DNA from: RUG100 sp963542695
GTDB taxonomy: Bacteria > Bacillota > Clostridia > Peptostreptococcales > Anaerovoracaceae
DNA: 64,000 nucleotides
NCBI GenBank assembly: GCA_963542695.1
Contig: CAUTYX010000002.1
Coordinates: 1 to 64,000, forward strand
Reading direction: 5' to 3'
The notes under the pieces are model-generated. The model did not search any database. It saw only the letters and a list, made by a program, of their open reading frames with translations, and was not told the DNA's origin. Position numbers and translations under genes: made by a program. Below, one piece after another: positions 34,541-42,644 of this stretch (position 1 is the stretch's first letter; each line of letters starts with the position of its first letter).

Positions 34541-35530
34541 TTACTGCTTTTTAGGATTTTTTAGGACTTCATCGTAAATCTCTACAGTATGTACTGAATT
34601 TCCTTTTTTATCATAATAAGCACTTTCACTGACCATGGTATTTTTCCCATCGGTACCCAGTACCTGCACCGGTGTAAATACATAATCTTCCGTGGTAGAT
34701 CGTACATATACTCCCACTTGTCCGTTTTTTGTCGTTAAGCTTTTGCTGCTAATAATCAATCCTTCACTATCGGCTGTTACAATGGACATTTCCGCCACAC
34801 GTATTTTCTCCCAGTTTTTACAGTACCCGGAAGATCGCAATATCAGTTTCCACTGATGCCCCTCTCTTGCTATATCGTAAACGGATGCTTTTACCCAGCC
34901 ATCGGGCATCTGCAATTTTACATTGTTTCCTTTTTTGTATTTTCCGGCACTGTTTTCATCCAGCCAGCAGAGAACATACCAACTTTTATTATCGGCAACA
35001 CGATAAACTGGTTCTCCCTTAACTACTTCTTTCCGCCGTAAATCCACAGAGTCATCTCCATGATTATTCATGTCAGAGGCCGTTATCTTTTTCATGGAAC
35101 TAGGTGTGTAGAAGTTTTCGTATCCATCAGCATAGTGAGAATACTTACCACGACGTTGGCTAATTCCCTTGTCATCTTCAATGGTATCCTTATCAAGAGA
35201 AGCAATAATATCGCTGTATTTCCCAGAAGGTGAAGAAGCATTATTTTCCTCTGCATCCGCTTCTTTAATATCTAAGACACGAGTACCTTTGGTAATCACA
35301 TCTCCCTCTTTTAGTCTGAAATCCACGGTGCCGCTGACACCGGCTGTATACACAGTTTCATCTCGCACCACCACGCCGGTCACCTGATCTTTCACCGTTA
35401 ATTTGCCATAGTGAACCGTCTCTGTTGCTGTCAGTGCATCAGTAATAGAGGGGATAACTGCTATAATCAAATACAATACGATAATAGCTAAGATATATAT
35501 AACAATTGTCTTTCGTTTAAGCTTTGGCAT
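34541..35530 (-). CDS. HlyD-like membrane protein linked to the division cluster
   Basis: A 329-aa protein with an N-terminal membrane anchor (IVIYILAIIVLYLIIAVI, residues ~8-26) and an extracellular part with a lipoyl/HlyD-type hybrid motif (VSGTVDFRLKEGDVITKGTRVLDI, ~85-108). A middle region rich in Ser/Lys and a second barrel with NGQVGVYVRS and VFTPVQVLG follow, typical of HlyD_D23-like adaptors. No ABC exporter or TolC partner is next to it, and similar proteins occur beside sepF/yggS in Clostridia. The role is unknown, possibly in division or envelope assembly. Its ATG overlaps the trmD stop by 1 nt. Confidence 0.78.
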   Translation of the reverse strand: MPKLKRKTIVIYILAIIVLYLIIAVIPSITDALTATETVHYGKLTVKDQVTGVVVRDETVYTAGVSGTVDFRLKEGDVITKGTRVLDIKEADAEENNASSPSGKYSDIIASLDKDTIEDDKGISQRRGKYSHYADGYENFYTPSSMKKITASDMNNHGDDSVDLRRKEVVKGEPVYRVADNKSWYVLCWLDENSAGKYKKGNNVKLQMPDGWVKASVYDIAREGHQWKLILRSSGYCKNWEKIRVAEMSIVTADSEGLIISSKSLTTKNGQVGVYVRSTTEDYVFTPVQVLGTDGKNTMVSESAYYDKKGNSVHTVEIYDEVLKNPKKQ

Positions 35531-36285
35531 TATTCGTCTCCAAACCTTATTTTACAACACTTGAGAGCCTTTTCCAATAGCTTTATCTCCTCCTTGGTAA
35601 GGAGGTCTTTCTTCTCAGCAAAAGCCTTTAATAAATCCGGTCTCCGCTTTGCTGTTAATAAAAGAGACTGTTCCAAATTCCAAAGATGAATGTTTTTGTG
35701 ATGACCGCTCAGCAGCACCTCCGGCACTTCCATCTCTTTATAGACTCTCGGCTTTGTATACTGTGGGTATTCAAGTAATCCGGAATACACCGACTCTTCC
35801 ATAGTTGCCGTTTCACTTTTTAACACTCCCGGTACCATTCTGGCAACAGAATCCACCAACACCATTGCTGCCAGTTCCCCGCCGGTTAAAATATAGTCTC
35901 CTATGGAGATTTCCTCCATATCGTAATACTCCAAAATTCGCTGATCCACCCCTTCGTAGTGACCGCAAAGAATCACCGGATCTGTATCTTTTAACTCCAG
36001 TATCTTCTCTTGATCTAATACGTTTCCTCGTGGGCTCATGTAAATCAGCTTTCGGTTATCTGTGCCAATATGTTCCAGCGTACGAAAAATCGGATCACAA
36101 GTCATAACCATACCGACGCCTCCACCAAAGGGATATTCATCGGTTTTGTTGTGTTTATCCAAGGTAAAATCCCTAATGTTGGTAACGGTAATATCTAAGA
36201 GACTCTTTTCTTGCGCTTTCCCAAGGATGCTTTCGGATAGTGGTGAAAACATGGAAGGAAACAACGTTAAAATATCAATTTTCAA
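35530..36285 (-). CDS. trmD: tRNA (guanine-N1)-methyltransferase
   Basis: SPOUT-class enzyme that makes m1G37 in tRNA to prevent frameshifting. The 251-aa protein has LTLFPSMFSPL at the start, the deep-knot segments LCGHYEGVDQRI and SIGDYILTGGELAAMV, and the C-terminal LSGHHKNIHLWN. It begins with TTG at 36285, 6 nt after AAGGAGG. It follows rimM, as in the rpsP-rimM-trmD-rplS operon of most bacteria; rplS is not here, and an HlyD-like gene follows instead. Confidence 0.97.
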   Translation of the reverse strand: MKIDILTLFPSMFSPLSESILGKAQEKSLLDITVTNIRDFTLDKHNKTDEYPFGGGVGMVMTCDPIFRTLEHIGTDNRKLIYMSPRGNVLDQEKILELKDTDPVILCGHYEGVDQRILEYYDMEEISIGDYILTGGELAAMVLVDSVARMVPGVLKSETATMEESVYSGLLEYPQYTKPRVYKEMEVPEVLLSGHHKNIHLWNLEQSLLLTAKRRPDLLKAFAEKKDLLTKEEIKLLEKALKCCKIRFGDE

Positions 36286-36296
36286 AGGTTTCCTCC

Positions 36297-36794
36297 TTAT
36301 AGCTCCAGTAAACCATCGGGAAGTACAACGGTAATCCGTTTTTCTTCCGGTTCAATGGCCTGCAAAAATTCCTTCACACCGGGAAGATAGACGATTTTCC
36401 CTTGGGTTGTTTTAATACAATACAAATCCTGAGAGATATCGGTTTTAATATCTTCCAATATTCCAAGAATGCTGCCGTCATCAAGGAGCACTATGCTGCC
36501 AAGCAAATCCCGAATGTAATACCGGCCTTCCGGTAATTCCCAAAGGTCATCTGCTGCCATAGCAACTTCTTTTCCCCGTAATTGTTCTGCCTGGTTGCGT
36601 GTCTCAATAGAATCCAACTGCAAAATCACCATGGTCTTTTGGTATCGAACATGGACGATCCTGTACAAGATGTGATCGATATATACTTTTTCAATGGTTT
36701 CAAATCTGTCAGGTTCATCAGAATAATTTTCCACTTTAACGGCGCCTTTTAGACCAACCACATTGACAATTTTTCCAATAACCACCAGATCCAT
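36297..36794 (-). CDS. rimM: 16S rRNA processing protein RimM
   Basis: Assists maturation of the 30S head domain and binds S19. The 165-aa protein has the N-terminal beta barrel (VVIGKIVNVVGLKGAVKVE) and the C-terminal PRC-barrel (EGRYYIRDLLGSIVLLDDG, VYLPGVKEFLQAIEPEEKRITV). The ATG at 36794 gives the standard N-terminus; earlier in-frame starts would reach into a palindrome and lack a ribosome site. It sits between khpA and trmD. Confidence 0.94.
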   Translation of the reverse strand: MDLVVIGKIVNVVGLKGAVKVENYSDEPDRFETIEKVYIDHILYRIVHVRYQKTMVILQLDSIETRNQAEQLRGKEVAMAADDLWELPEGRYYIRDLLGSIVLLDDGSILGILEDIKTDISQDLYCIKTTQGKIVYLPGVKEFLQAIEPEEKRITVVLPDGLLEL

Positions 36795-36844
36795 TGTGTT
36801 TTCCGAGTTTATTGTATTTTTTTCATTCATAACATATATAAGCC

Positions 36845-36869
36845 AAGGCACATAGAAACTATGTGCCTT
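36845..36869. repeat. Perfect palindrome between khpA and rimM
   Basis: An 11-bp perfect inverted repeat (AAGGCACATAG / CTATGTGCCTT) around AAA, without a T-run. It lies 5 nt after the khpA stop and ~50 nt before the rimM start. It could be an mRNA-processing or stabilising hairpin. Confidence 0.7.
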
Positions 36870-36873
36870 GTGT

Positions 36874-37104
36874 TTACTGTACTATCTCAACTATAGCCTT
36901 TTTATTTAGCTTTGTAGCCGCTGCTTTTACAACTGTACGCAAGGCTTTTGCAATTCTCCCTTGCTTTCCAATTACTTTTCCCATATCATCCGCGGCCACC
37001 CGTAGCTGAATGATAGTCGTGGTCCCTTCTACCGTTTCTGTTACAGAGACCGCTTCCGGATCATCAACCAATGACCGGGCAATGGATGCTACCAATTCAG
37101 TCAT
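36874..37104 (-). CDS. khpA: KH-domain RNA-binding protein KhpA
   Basis: A 76-aa protein consisting of one KH domain with the GKVIGKQGRIAKALR loop (GxxG). In Gram-positives it pairs with KhpB/Jag in a global RNA-binding complex linked to cell elongation. khpB is not in this window. The position between rpsP and rimM is the conserved one for khpA (also called YlqC). Confidence 0.94.
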   Translation of the reverse strand: MTELVASIARSLVDDPEAVSVTETVEGTTTIIQLRVAADDMGKVIGKQGRIAKALRTVVKAAATKLNKKAIVEIVQ

Positions 37105-37121
37105 TCAATTCACCGCTTTCC

Positions 37122-37364
37122 TTACTGAATAATCCCTTCTTTTTTGAAGATGCTGCGTACTCTTTCAGACAACTGAGCACCGTTTTCCATCCACTTTGTA
37201 GCTGCCTCTGCATTTACTTTAATTGTGTCAGGATCTGTCAGCGGGTTAAAGTATCCAATTTCTTCAATAAACTTTCCGTCTCTGGCACGTCTGGAATCTG
37301 CTACTACGATTCTGTAGAAAGGTTTTTTGTGTCCACCCATTCTCTTAAGTCTGATTTTTACCAT
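37122..37364 (-). CDS. rpsP: 30S ribosomal protein S16
   Basis: Small-subunit assembly protein. The 80-aa sequence starts MVKIRLKRMGGHKKPFYRIVVADSR and contains the usual IEEIGYFNPL segment. The ATG at 37364 is chosen because GGAGGAAACAAAA precedes it; eight upstream codons in the reading frame are not conserved. It leads the rpsP-khpA-rimM-trmD group, just downstream of ffh. Confidence 0.97.
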   Translation of the reverse strand: MVKIRLKRMGGHKKPFYRIVVADSRRARDGKFIEEIGYFNPLTDPDTIKVNAEAATKWMENGAQLSERVRSIFKKEGIIQ

Positions 37365-37428
37365 TTTTGTTTCCTCCATATGTATCAAGATTTATCAGGT
37401 TATATATATCAATGTTTTGTCAACATGA

Positions 37429-38757
37429 TTATCGGAACATCTTGGGGAGCTTGGCTCCCGGTTTCATCATTGATTTCATCATCTTCCGTGCCTCCGTATA
37501 TCGCTTGACCAAGTTGTTGATCTTGCTAACCGGCTGGCCGCACCCTTTTGAAATACGTTTCCTACGGCTGGCATTAAGGATGGAAGGATCTTCCCTTTCC
37601 TCCTTTGTCATGGACCGAATGATGGCTTCCATTTGAACAAATTCTCGTTCGGATTTTTCCAAATCCACATCTTGCATAGCTGCTTGGTTGATACCGGGTA
37701 TCATACCGATTAACTTGCTAATGCCACCCATCTTTTTTATCTGTCCCATCTGCCCCAGAAAATCGTCTAGGGTAAACTGATTTTTGCGAATTTTCTTTTC
37801 CAGTTTGGCCGCTTCTTTTTCGTCAAACTGCTGTTCCGCCTTCTCAATGAGACTCATCATATCGCCCATGCCTAAAATTCGGCCGGCCATACGATCCGGA
37901 TAGAACTCTTCCAGTTCGTTAAGCTTTTCTCCCATACCCACATATTTAATGGGTTTTCCGGTTACTTTTCGAACAGATAAGGCTGCTCCCCCTCGAGAAT
38001 CACCATCCAGTTTTGTCATAATGATGCCGTCGATTCCCAGCTTGTCATTAAATCCGCTGGCTGCATTGACTGCATCTTGCCCTGTCAAGGCGTCTACTAC
38101 TAAGAGAATCTCATGAGGAGAAATGGCCTTTTTAATAGTGGCCAGTTCTTCCATTAAGGCTTCATCTATCTGCAAACGTCCTGCGGTATCTACAATGAGA
38201 ACATTACAGCCGATTCGCTGCGCCTCTTCTTTTGCCGCAAGGGCGATTTTCTCCGGCTCCTTACAATCTCGCATGGTAAAAACCGGAACATCAACGCTCT
38301 TTCCAACCACCTCCAGCTGATCAATAGCCGCCGGACGATAGATATCGCAAGCACAAAGCATCGGCTTCTTCCCTTTTTTCCTCAGGTTCAGCGCCAACTT
38401 GCCGCAGGTAGTCGTCTTTCCTGTTCCCTGCAAGCCCACCATCAGTAAAGTAGTAAAGCCGCTGGATGAAAAAGTCAGTTTAGAATCAATCCCACCCATT
38501 AGTGTTGTTAATTCTTCATTGACGATTTTCACCACCTGTTGCCCCGGAGTCAGAGATTTCATTACATCAGAACCAAGGGATTTTTCCTTTACCGATGCGA
38601 CAAACTCCTTTACAACCTTAAAGTTGACATCGGCCTCCAGCAAAGCCAGCTTTACTTGGCGCATGGCCTGATCGATATCGGATTCCGTCAAGGTACCATG
38701 ACTCTTGAGACCGCTAAAGACGTTTTGCAGTTTTTCAGATAATCCTTCAAATGCCAT
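37429..38757 (-). CDS. ffh: Signal recognition particle protein Ffh
   Basis: SRP GTPase for cotranslational membrane targeting. The 442-aa protein has the N domain (1-85), the G domain with VGLQGTGKTTTCGKLA, DTAGRLQID and TKLDGDSRGGA, and the C-terminal M domain with the methionine-rich ILGMGDMMSLIEK and RISKGCG RNA-binding helix-turn-helix (~300-440). It follows ylxM by 8 nt. The SRP receptor gene ftsY, often adjacent, is not present; the SRP RNA was not seen either. Confidence 0.98.
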   Translation of the reverse strand: MAFEGLSEKLQNVFSGLKSHGTLTESDIDQAMRQVKLALLEADVNFKVVKEFVASVKEKSLGSDVMKSLTPGQQVVKIVNEELTTLMGGIDSKLTFSSSGFTTLLMVGLQGTGKTTTCGKLALNLRKKGKKPMLCACDIYRPAAIDQLEVVGKSVDVPVFTMRDCKEPEKIALAAKEEAQRIGCNVLIVDTAGRLQIDEALMEELATIKKAISPHEILLVVDALTGQDAVNAASGFNDKLGIDGIIMTKLDGDSRGGAALSVRKVTGKPIKYVGMGEKLNELEEFYPDRMAGRILGMGDMMSLIEKAEQQFDEKEAAKLEKKIRKNQFTLDDFLGQMGQIKKMGGISKLIGMIPGINQAAMQDVDLEKSEREFVQMEAIIRSMTKEEREDPSILNASRRKRISKGCGQPVSKINNLVKRYTEARKMMKSMMKPGAKLPKMFR

Positions 38758-38765
38758 TGTTGCTC

Positions 38766-39140
38766 CTATTCCTCTAAGGTGTCGATTTCTTCCAATGTGT
38801 CGATAACCTTTCGAAGACGCTGTAGTTTTGCTGTCAATTCCTTGTTTTCGCCATATTGCTCTTGCAATAATTCCAATTGCCCGTCCACTTCTTTTATAAT
38901 GGCTTCCCTTGCAAACAGACGGTGTGCCATATGAAGCTTTTCCTCATATTCGTCTAAGGCTGTCTCGGTCTTTTTCAATGCGTCGTGGACGGCCTGGCGA
39001 CTAATGGCGAATTCCTCGGCAATCTCTGCTAAGGAAAGGTTTTCATCATAGTATAGTTTTGTTACCGATTGTTGTCTTGGGGTTAACAGCTTTCCGTAGT
39101 ATTCCAGAAGAATACTGTATCTTGTGGATTTGTCAATCAT
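38766..39140 (-). CDS. ylxM: YlxM/P13-like DNA-binding protein
   Basis: A 124-aa protein with a sigma-70 region 4-like helix-turn-helix (LTPRQQSVTKLYYDENLSLAEIAEEFAISRQAVHDALKK, ~residues 20-58). It is a homologue of YlxM of the ffh operon, thought to modulate SRP function or expression. Its final ten residues repeat ID-TLEE twice, reflecting an imperfect 18-bp tandem duplication at the 3' end. It starts the ylxM-ffh-rpsP-khpA-rimM-trmD operon under a near-perfect promoter. Confidence 0.9.
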   Translation of the reverse strand: MIDKSTRYSILLEYYGKLLTPRQQSVTKLYYDENLSLAEIAEEFAISRQAVHDALKKTETALDEYEEKLHMAHRLFAREAIIKEVDGQLELLQEQYGENKELTAKLQRLRKVIDTLEEIDTLEE

Positions 39141-39192
39141 CGCAGCTCCCTACAAACACACGGTACTATACCTACCTTATTCAACCTTGGTT

Positions 39193-39221
39193 ATTCTAGC
39201 ATGATGAAATTTTGGTGTCAA
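39193..39221 (-). promoter_or_regulatory. Near-consensus sigma-A promoter of the ylxM-ffh operon
   Basis: TTGACA, 17-nt spacer ending in TGC, TAGAAT on the minus strand, about 53 nt before the ylxM ATG. Confidence 0.8.
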
Positions 39222-39239
39222 GCGTTTTTACTTGTCACT

Positions 39240-39325
39240 TTAGTTGAAGCCCTAGCCCGTATCTAAGATACGGCAAGCAGGTCTCATACAGAAAGTACAG
39301 CAGCTGTGCTGCGTGGCACTTTTTC
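39240..39325 (+). other. Hairpin-rich intergenic segment, unassigned
   Basis: Between the divergent promoters of ylxM and the TM1266-like gene lie a perfect 7-bp hairpin (CCGTATC / GATACGG) and then a larger imperfect one ending in CACTTTTTC. The second resembles a plus-strand terminator. The segment is upstream of both mapped promoters, so it may be a small RNA gene with its own terminator or a remnant. No known riboswitch motif was recognised. Confidence 0.35.
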
Positions 39326-39328
39326 AGT

Positions 39329-39357
39329 TTGCAAAGATTCCCGGAAACTCGTACAAT
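39329..39357 (+). promoter_or_regulatory. Promoter of the TM1266-like/hydE operon
   Basis: TTGCAA, 17-nt spacer, TACAAT, about 40 nt before the ATG at 39397. Confidence 0.65.
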
Positions 39358-39396
39358 AAACCATACCAAGCATATTGGTAAAAAGGAGAGTAAACT

Positions 39397-39666
39397 ATGG
39401 AAACGAGAGTTGCCGTTTTAGGAATAATAGTAGAAGATTCACAATCCATCGATGACCTCAATACAATCTTGCATCAATACGCTTACTGTATCATTGGGCG
39501 CATGGGTATTCCCTATCGCAAGCGAGACATCAATATTATCAGCGTAGCCATTGAAGCCACGCAAAAGGAAATCAGTGCCCTATCGGGAAAAATCGGTCGC
39601 CTTCCCGGCATTGCTTGTAAAACCGCCTACTCCGGATTAACATACCAGGGAGAATCTCATGAGTAA
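39397..39666 (+). CDS. TM1266-type iron-only hydrogenase system regulator (putative)
   Basis: An 89-aa ACT-like/NikR-C-like ferredoxin-fold protein of the TM1266 family (RVAVLGIIVED..., YCIIGRMGIPYR, ISALSGKIGRLPGI). Family members are found beside [FeFe]-hydrogenase maturation genes and are called putative regulators because of that context; biochemistry is scarce. There is no DNA-binding domain. It overlaps hydE by 8 nt and is preceded by AAGGAG, so both are cotranslated. Confidence 0.85.
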   Translation: METRVAVLGIIVEDSQSIDDLNTILHQYAYCIIGRMGIPYRKRDINIISVAIEATQKEISALSGKIGRLPGIACKTAYSGLTYQGESHE

Positions 39667-40738
39667 GCATTCTTCTGATAAGCAAGCTTTGCTTAGTCTA
39701 GTTCAAAAGTTGCGTACGAACCACGATCTTACAGATGAAGAACTCTTTTTCTTAGTGGAATCCACAGATGAAGACGTACTGCAACACCTTTGTAGGAGTG
39801 CTGCTGCCACAGCATGTCAAGTATACGGCAACAGCATCTACATTCGTGGACTCATTGAATACACTAATTATTGTCCTAACGATTGCTATTATTGCGGACT
39901 TCGCCGCGATAATGCCAATGTTCACCGCTATCGCCTTACAAAAGAACAAATTTTGCAGTGTTGCCGCCAAGGGTATCAACTGGGCTTTCGAACATTTGTA
40001 TTACAAGGTGGTGAAGACCCTTTCTTTGATGATGACACCATGGAAGATATTGTTTTTTCCATTAGAAAAATGTTTCTTGATTGTGCCATTACTCTGTCAC
40101 TGGGGGAAAAAACCAAAGATGCCTACCAAAGGTTATATGCGGCAGGTTCCAACAGATATTTATTGCGCCACGAAACAGCCACAGAAAGTCACTACAACCA
40201 ATTACATCCCAAAGAAATGTCCTTTTCAAAGCGAATGCAATGTTTGCGAGATTTGAAAGAAATCGGATACCAGGTGGGATGTGGATTCATGGTAGGTTCC
40301 CCCTATCAAACAACGGAACATATTGTAAGGGATTTACGGTTTATTAAAGAATTTCAACCTCACATGGTTGGTCTGGGGCCATATATTCCCCAGCAGGACA
40401 CACCCTTTGCAAAGGAAACAGCCGGAACCCTAAAGGCTACCATAAAGGCTCTTGCCCTGGTACGCTTGCTTCATCCAATGGTGCTGCTGCCGGCAACTAC
40501 AGCTCTTAGTACCATCGATACCTCCGGGAGGGAAAAAGGGATTCTAGCCGGTGCCAATGTGGTAATGCCTAATTTATCACCGACAGAAAACAGAAAAGAT
40601 TATCAACTATACGACAACAAACTTTATACCGGTGAGGAAGCTGCCCAAGGATTGTATCAACTGAAAAGCCAAATGGAAGCCATTGGATACCAAGTGGTTA
40701 CCCGGCGCGGAGACTACAAAAGCCTGGAAGAAAACTAG
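39659..40738 (+). CDS. hydE: [FeFe]-hydrogenase H-cluster maturase HydE
   Basis: Radical SAM enzyme that acts on the organometallic intermediate from HydG in building the H-cluster diiron site. The 359-aa protein has the CxxxCxxC motif in YCPNDCYYCGLR (residues ~72-84), the glycine-rich RTFVLQGGED motif, and the C-terminal MPNLSPTENRKDYQLYDNK region typical of HydE. hydF and hydG are not adjacent. Its presence implies an [FeFe] hydrogenase and a fermentative, strictly anaerobic life. A terminator overlaps its stop codon. Confidence 0.95.
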   Translation: MSKHSSDKQALLSLVQKLRTNHDLTDEELFFLVESTDEDVLQHLCRSAAATACQVYGNSIYIRGLIEYTNYCPNDCYYCGLRRDNANVHRYRLTKEQILQCCRQGYQLGFRTFVLQGGEDPFFDDDTMEDIVFSIRKMFLDCAITLSLGEKTKDAYQRLYAAGSNRYLLRHETATESHYNQLHPKEMSFSKRMQCLRDLKEIGYQVGCGFMVGSPYQTTEHIVRDLRFIKEFQPHMVGLGPYIPQQDTPFAKETAGTLKATIKALALVRLLHPMVLLPATTALSTIDTSGREKGILAGANVVMPNLSPTENRKDYQLYDNKLYTGEEAAQGLYQLKSQMEAIGYQVVTRRGDYKSLEEN

Positions 40739-40756
40739 TTCTTGCAGGCTTTTTTA
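40718..40756 (+). terminator. Terminator overlapping the hydE stop
   Basis: AAAAGCCTG...AAGAA pairs with TTCTT...CAGGCTTTT across a 6-nt loop that includes the stop codon; a T6 run follows. Confidence 0.85.
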
Positions 40757-40790
40757 CTGTAAAATGCTATTTCCCAAATAGAGTTTTCTC

Positions 40791-41867
40791 TTAAAATTCT
40801 TCGGCTTCCTCTATGGCCAAATCCACTAAACGGTCAATTAACTCACTATACTCCAGTCCGGCAGCTTGCCAGAGAATGGGATACATGCTAATGGATGTAA
40901 AGCCGGGCATGGTGTTGATTTCATTAAAGACGACTTCATCGTCCTCTGAAAGAAAAAAGTCCACCCGAGATAGTCCTCTGCACCCAAGGGCTTTATACAC
41001 CGTTACGGCTGCATTCTTTATCTCCTGCTGCTTTTCTTCCGGTAAATCCGTTACAATGGAAGTCTGGATAATGTCGCTTTTGTATTTGGCATCATAATCA
41101 TAGAATTCCGCTGCCGCCTTGATTTCTCCAATAGGAGAAGCTTGTGGATCTTTATTTCCCAGGACTGCCACTTCCAGTTCCCGGCCACGAATTTCTTTTT
41201 CAATAATGACTTTGTGATCCAGCTCCATAGCCAGTTTAATACCATCAAAGAGTTCTCTATCTGTTGTTACCTTGGAAATCCCTACGGAAGAACCGGTACA
41301 AGCCGGTTTTACAAACAAAGGATATGCTCCACCAAAGGTATCAATAACACGTTTTAATTCCTCCATGGGATTAGATGCAAAACTATAACGATTGGTTTCA
41401 CAATGGGATGCCTGTTTTACTCCATTGCCGGAAACCACGGCCTTTGTCAGGCCTTTGTCCATGGCACATGCAGAAGCAGATACACCGGGACCAACATAAG
41501 GCAATCCGGAAAGCTGCAGCAGCCCTTGCAAGCTGCCATCCTCTCCTGTGACACCATGAATTACCGGAAATACGCAGTCAATACGAATTTCTTTTCCCTG
41601 GCCTAAAACGATGCCATGAACGGTTCTATCAGAAGAAATCATGGCTTTCTTACTAGAGAGGCCCTTTGTCCATTGTCCCGACTCTATTTTTTCCGGGCTG
41701 GCATCGGTTAAAAGCCATTGGCCTTCCTTTGTCAGCCCCATCTTATAAACAGTATACTTTTCCATGTCAATGGCGCGCAAAATAGACGCCGCCGATCGGC
41801 AAGAAATTTCGTGTTCCGGTGAAATACCACCAAAAACCACCAGAAGCGCAATCTTATCCTCTACCAT
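40791..41867 (-). CDS. ddl: D-alanine--D-alanine ligase
   Basis: ATP-grasp ligase for the peptidoglycan D-Ala-D-Ala stem end. The 358-aa protein has VVFGGISPEHEIS at the start, PVIHGVTGEDGSLQG, PLFVKPACTGSSVGI and the end motif FNEINTMPGFT. The omega loop reads EFYDYDAKY; the Tyr there is typical of D-Ala-specific ligases rather than VanA-type D-lactate enzymes, so no vancomycin resistance is implied. It is the last gene of the long queH-to-ddl run. Confidence 0.96.
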   Translation of the reverse strand: MVEDKIALLVVFGGISPEHEISCRSAASILRAIDMEKYTVYKMGLTKEGQWLLTDASPEKIESGQWTKGLSSKKAMISSDRTVHGIVLGQGKEIRIDCVFPVIHGVTGEDGSLQGLLQLSGLPYVGPGVSASACAMDKGLTKAVVSGNGVKQASHCETNRYSFASNPMEELKRVIDTFGGAYPLFVKPACTGSSVGISKVTTDRELFDGIKLAMELDHKVIIEKEIRGRELEVAVLGNKDPQASPIGEIKAAAEFYDYDAKYKSDIIQTSIVTDLPEEKQQEIKNAAVTVYKALGCRGLSRVDFFLSEDDEVVFNEINTMPGFTSISMYPILWQAAGLEYSELIDRLVDLAIEEAEEF

Positions 41868-41882
41868 CCTTTTATATTCTCC

Positions 41883-42635
41883 TTATTTTTTCTTCTTTTT
41901 GTCCGAACTTTCGATTTCGTCATTGTACATAGCAATGGCATCGTTAATGTCTGAATCATAAACAATCTGCCCCTTTTTCATCACAATGCCTCTGGTACAA
42001 AATTCTTCTGCAACAGAGGTAGAATGGGTTACAAAGAGCAAAGTGACATCTTTTCGATTCATGATTTCACTAACCTTGTTAATACACTTTTTCCGAAAGG
42101 CTGCGTCCCCCACACTAAGGGCTTCGTCCACAATTAAAATTTCCGGATTGATGTTCACGTTAATGGCAAATCCAAGACGTGCCTTCATACCACTGGAATA
42201 GGTGCGTACCGGTTGGTCGATGTATTCTTCAATATTGGCAAATTCCAAAATGGCCGGTTCCAGACGACGAATTTCTTCCTTATCAACACCCATTATCTGT
42301 CCCTTTAAATAGATATTGGCGCGACCTGTCATCTCCTGGTCAAAACCCGATGTTAATTCCAACAACGCACTGACCCTACCTTTTACATTGATAGTTCCTG
42401 TTGTAGGAAAGCTAACACCGGTAATCATCTTTAAAATAGTGGATTTTCCCGCTCCGTTTCGGCCAAACAAGGCCACAGCTTCGCCTCGTTTTACAGAAAA
42501 CGAAACATTGTTGACAGCTTTCTTTTCAATATATGGTACTTTTTTTACAAATACCGAAAGCAATCTGGCACGGTCACTTCTATATAATTTATAGGATTTT
42601 GTTACGTTTTTAAATTCTATTACGGTCTCTGCCAT
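41883..42635 (-). CDS. Teichoic-acid/polysaccharide ABC exporter ATPase (TagH-like)
   Basis: ATP-binding subunit of an ABC-2 exporter for wall teichoic acid or O-antigen-like polymers. The 250-aa protein has Walker A GRNGAGKSTILK, signature YSSGMKARLGFA, Walker B ILIVDEALSVGD and the H-loop THS. The polysaccharide-exporter hallmarks RVSALLELTSGFDQEMTGRANIY are present. It lacks the C-terminal carbohydrate-binding extension of larger TagH proteins and ends in KKKKK. The second ATG (42635) is chosen for spacing to GGAG. It pairs with the permease upstream. Confidence 0.9.
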   Translation of the reverse strand: MAETVIEFKNVTKSYKLYRSDRARLLSVFVKKVPYIEKKAVNNVSFSVKRGEAVALFGRNGAGKSTILKMITGVSFPTTGTINVKGRVSALLELTSGFDQEMTGRANIYLKGQIMGVDKEEIRRLEPAILEFANIEEYIDQPVRTYSSGMKARLGFAINVNINPEILIVDEALSVGDAAFRKKCINKVSEIMNRKDVTLLFVTHSTSVAEEFCTRGIVMKKGQIVYDSDINDAIAMYNDEIESSDKKKKK

Positions 42636-42644
42636 AGTCATCTC

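Noticed and set aside
40791..41867. VanA-type D-Ala-D-Lac ligase
   Set aside because: The omega loop has the FYDYDAKY form of D-Ala-D-Ala ligases and no vanH or vanX gene is nearby.
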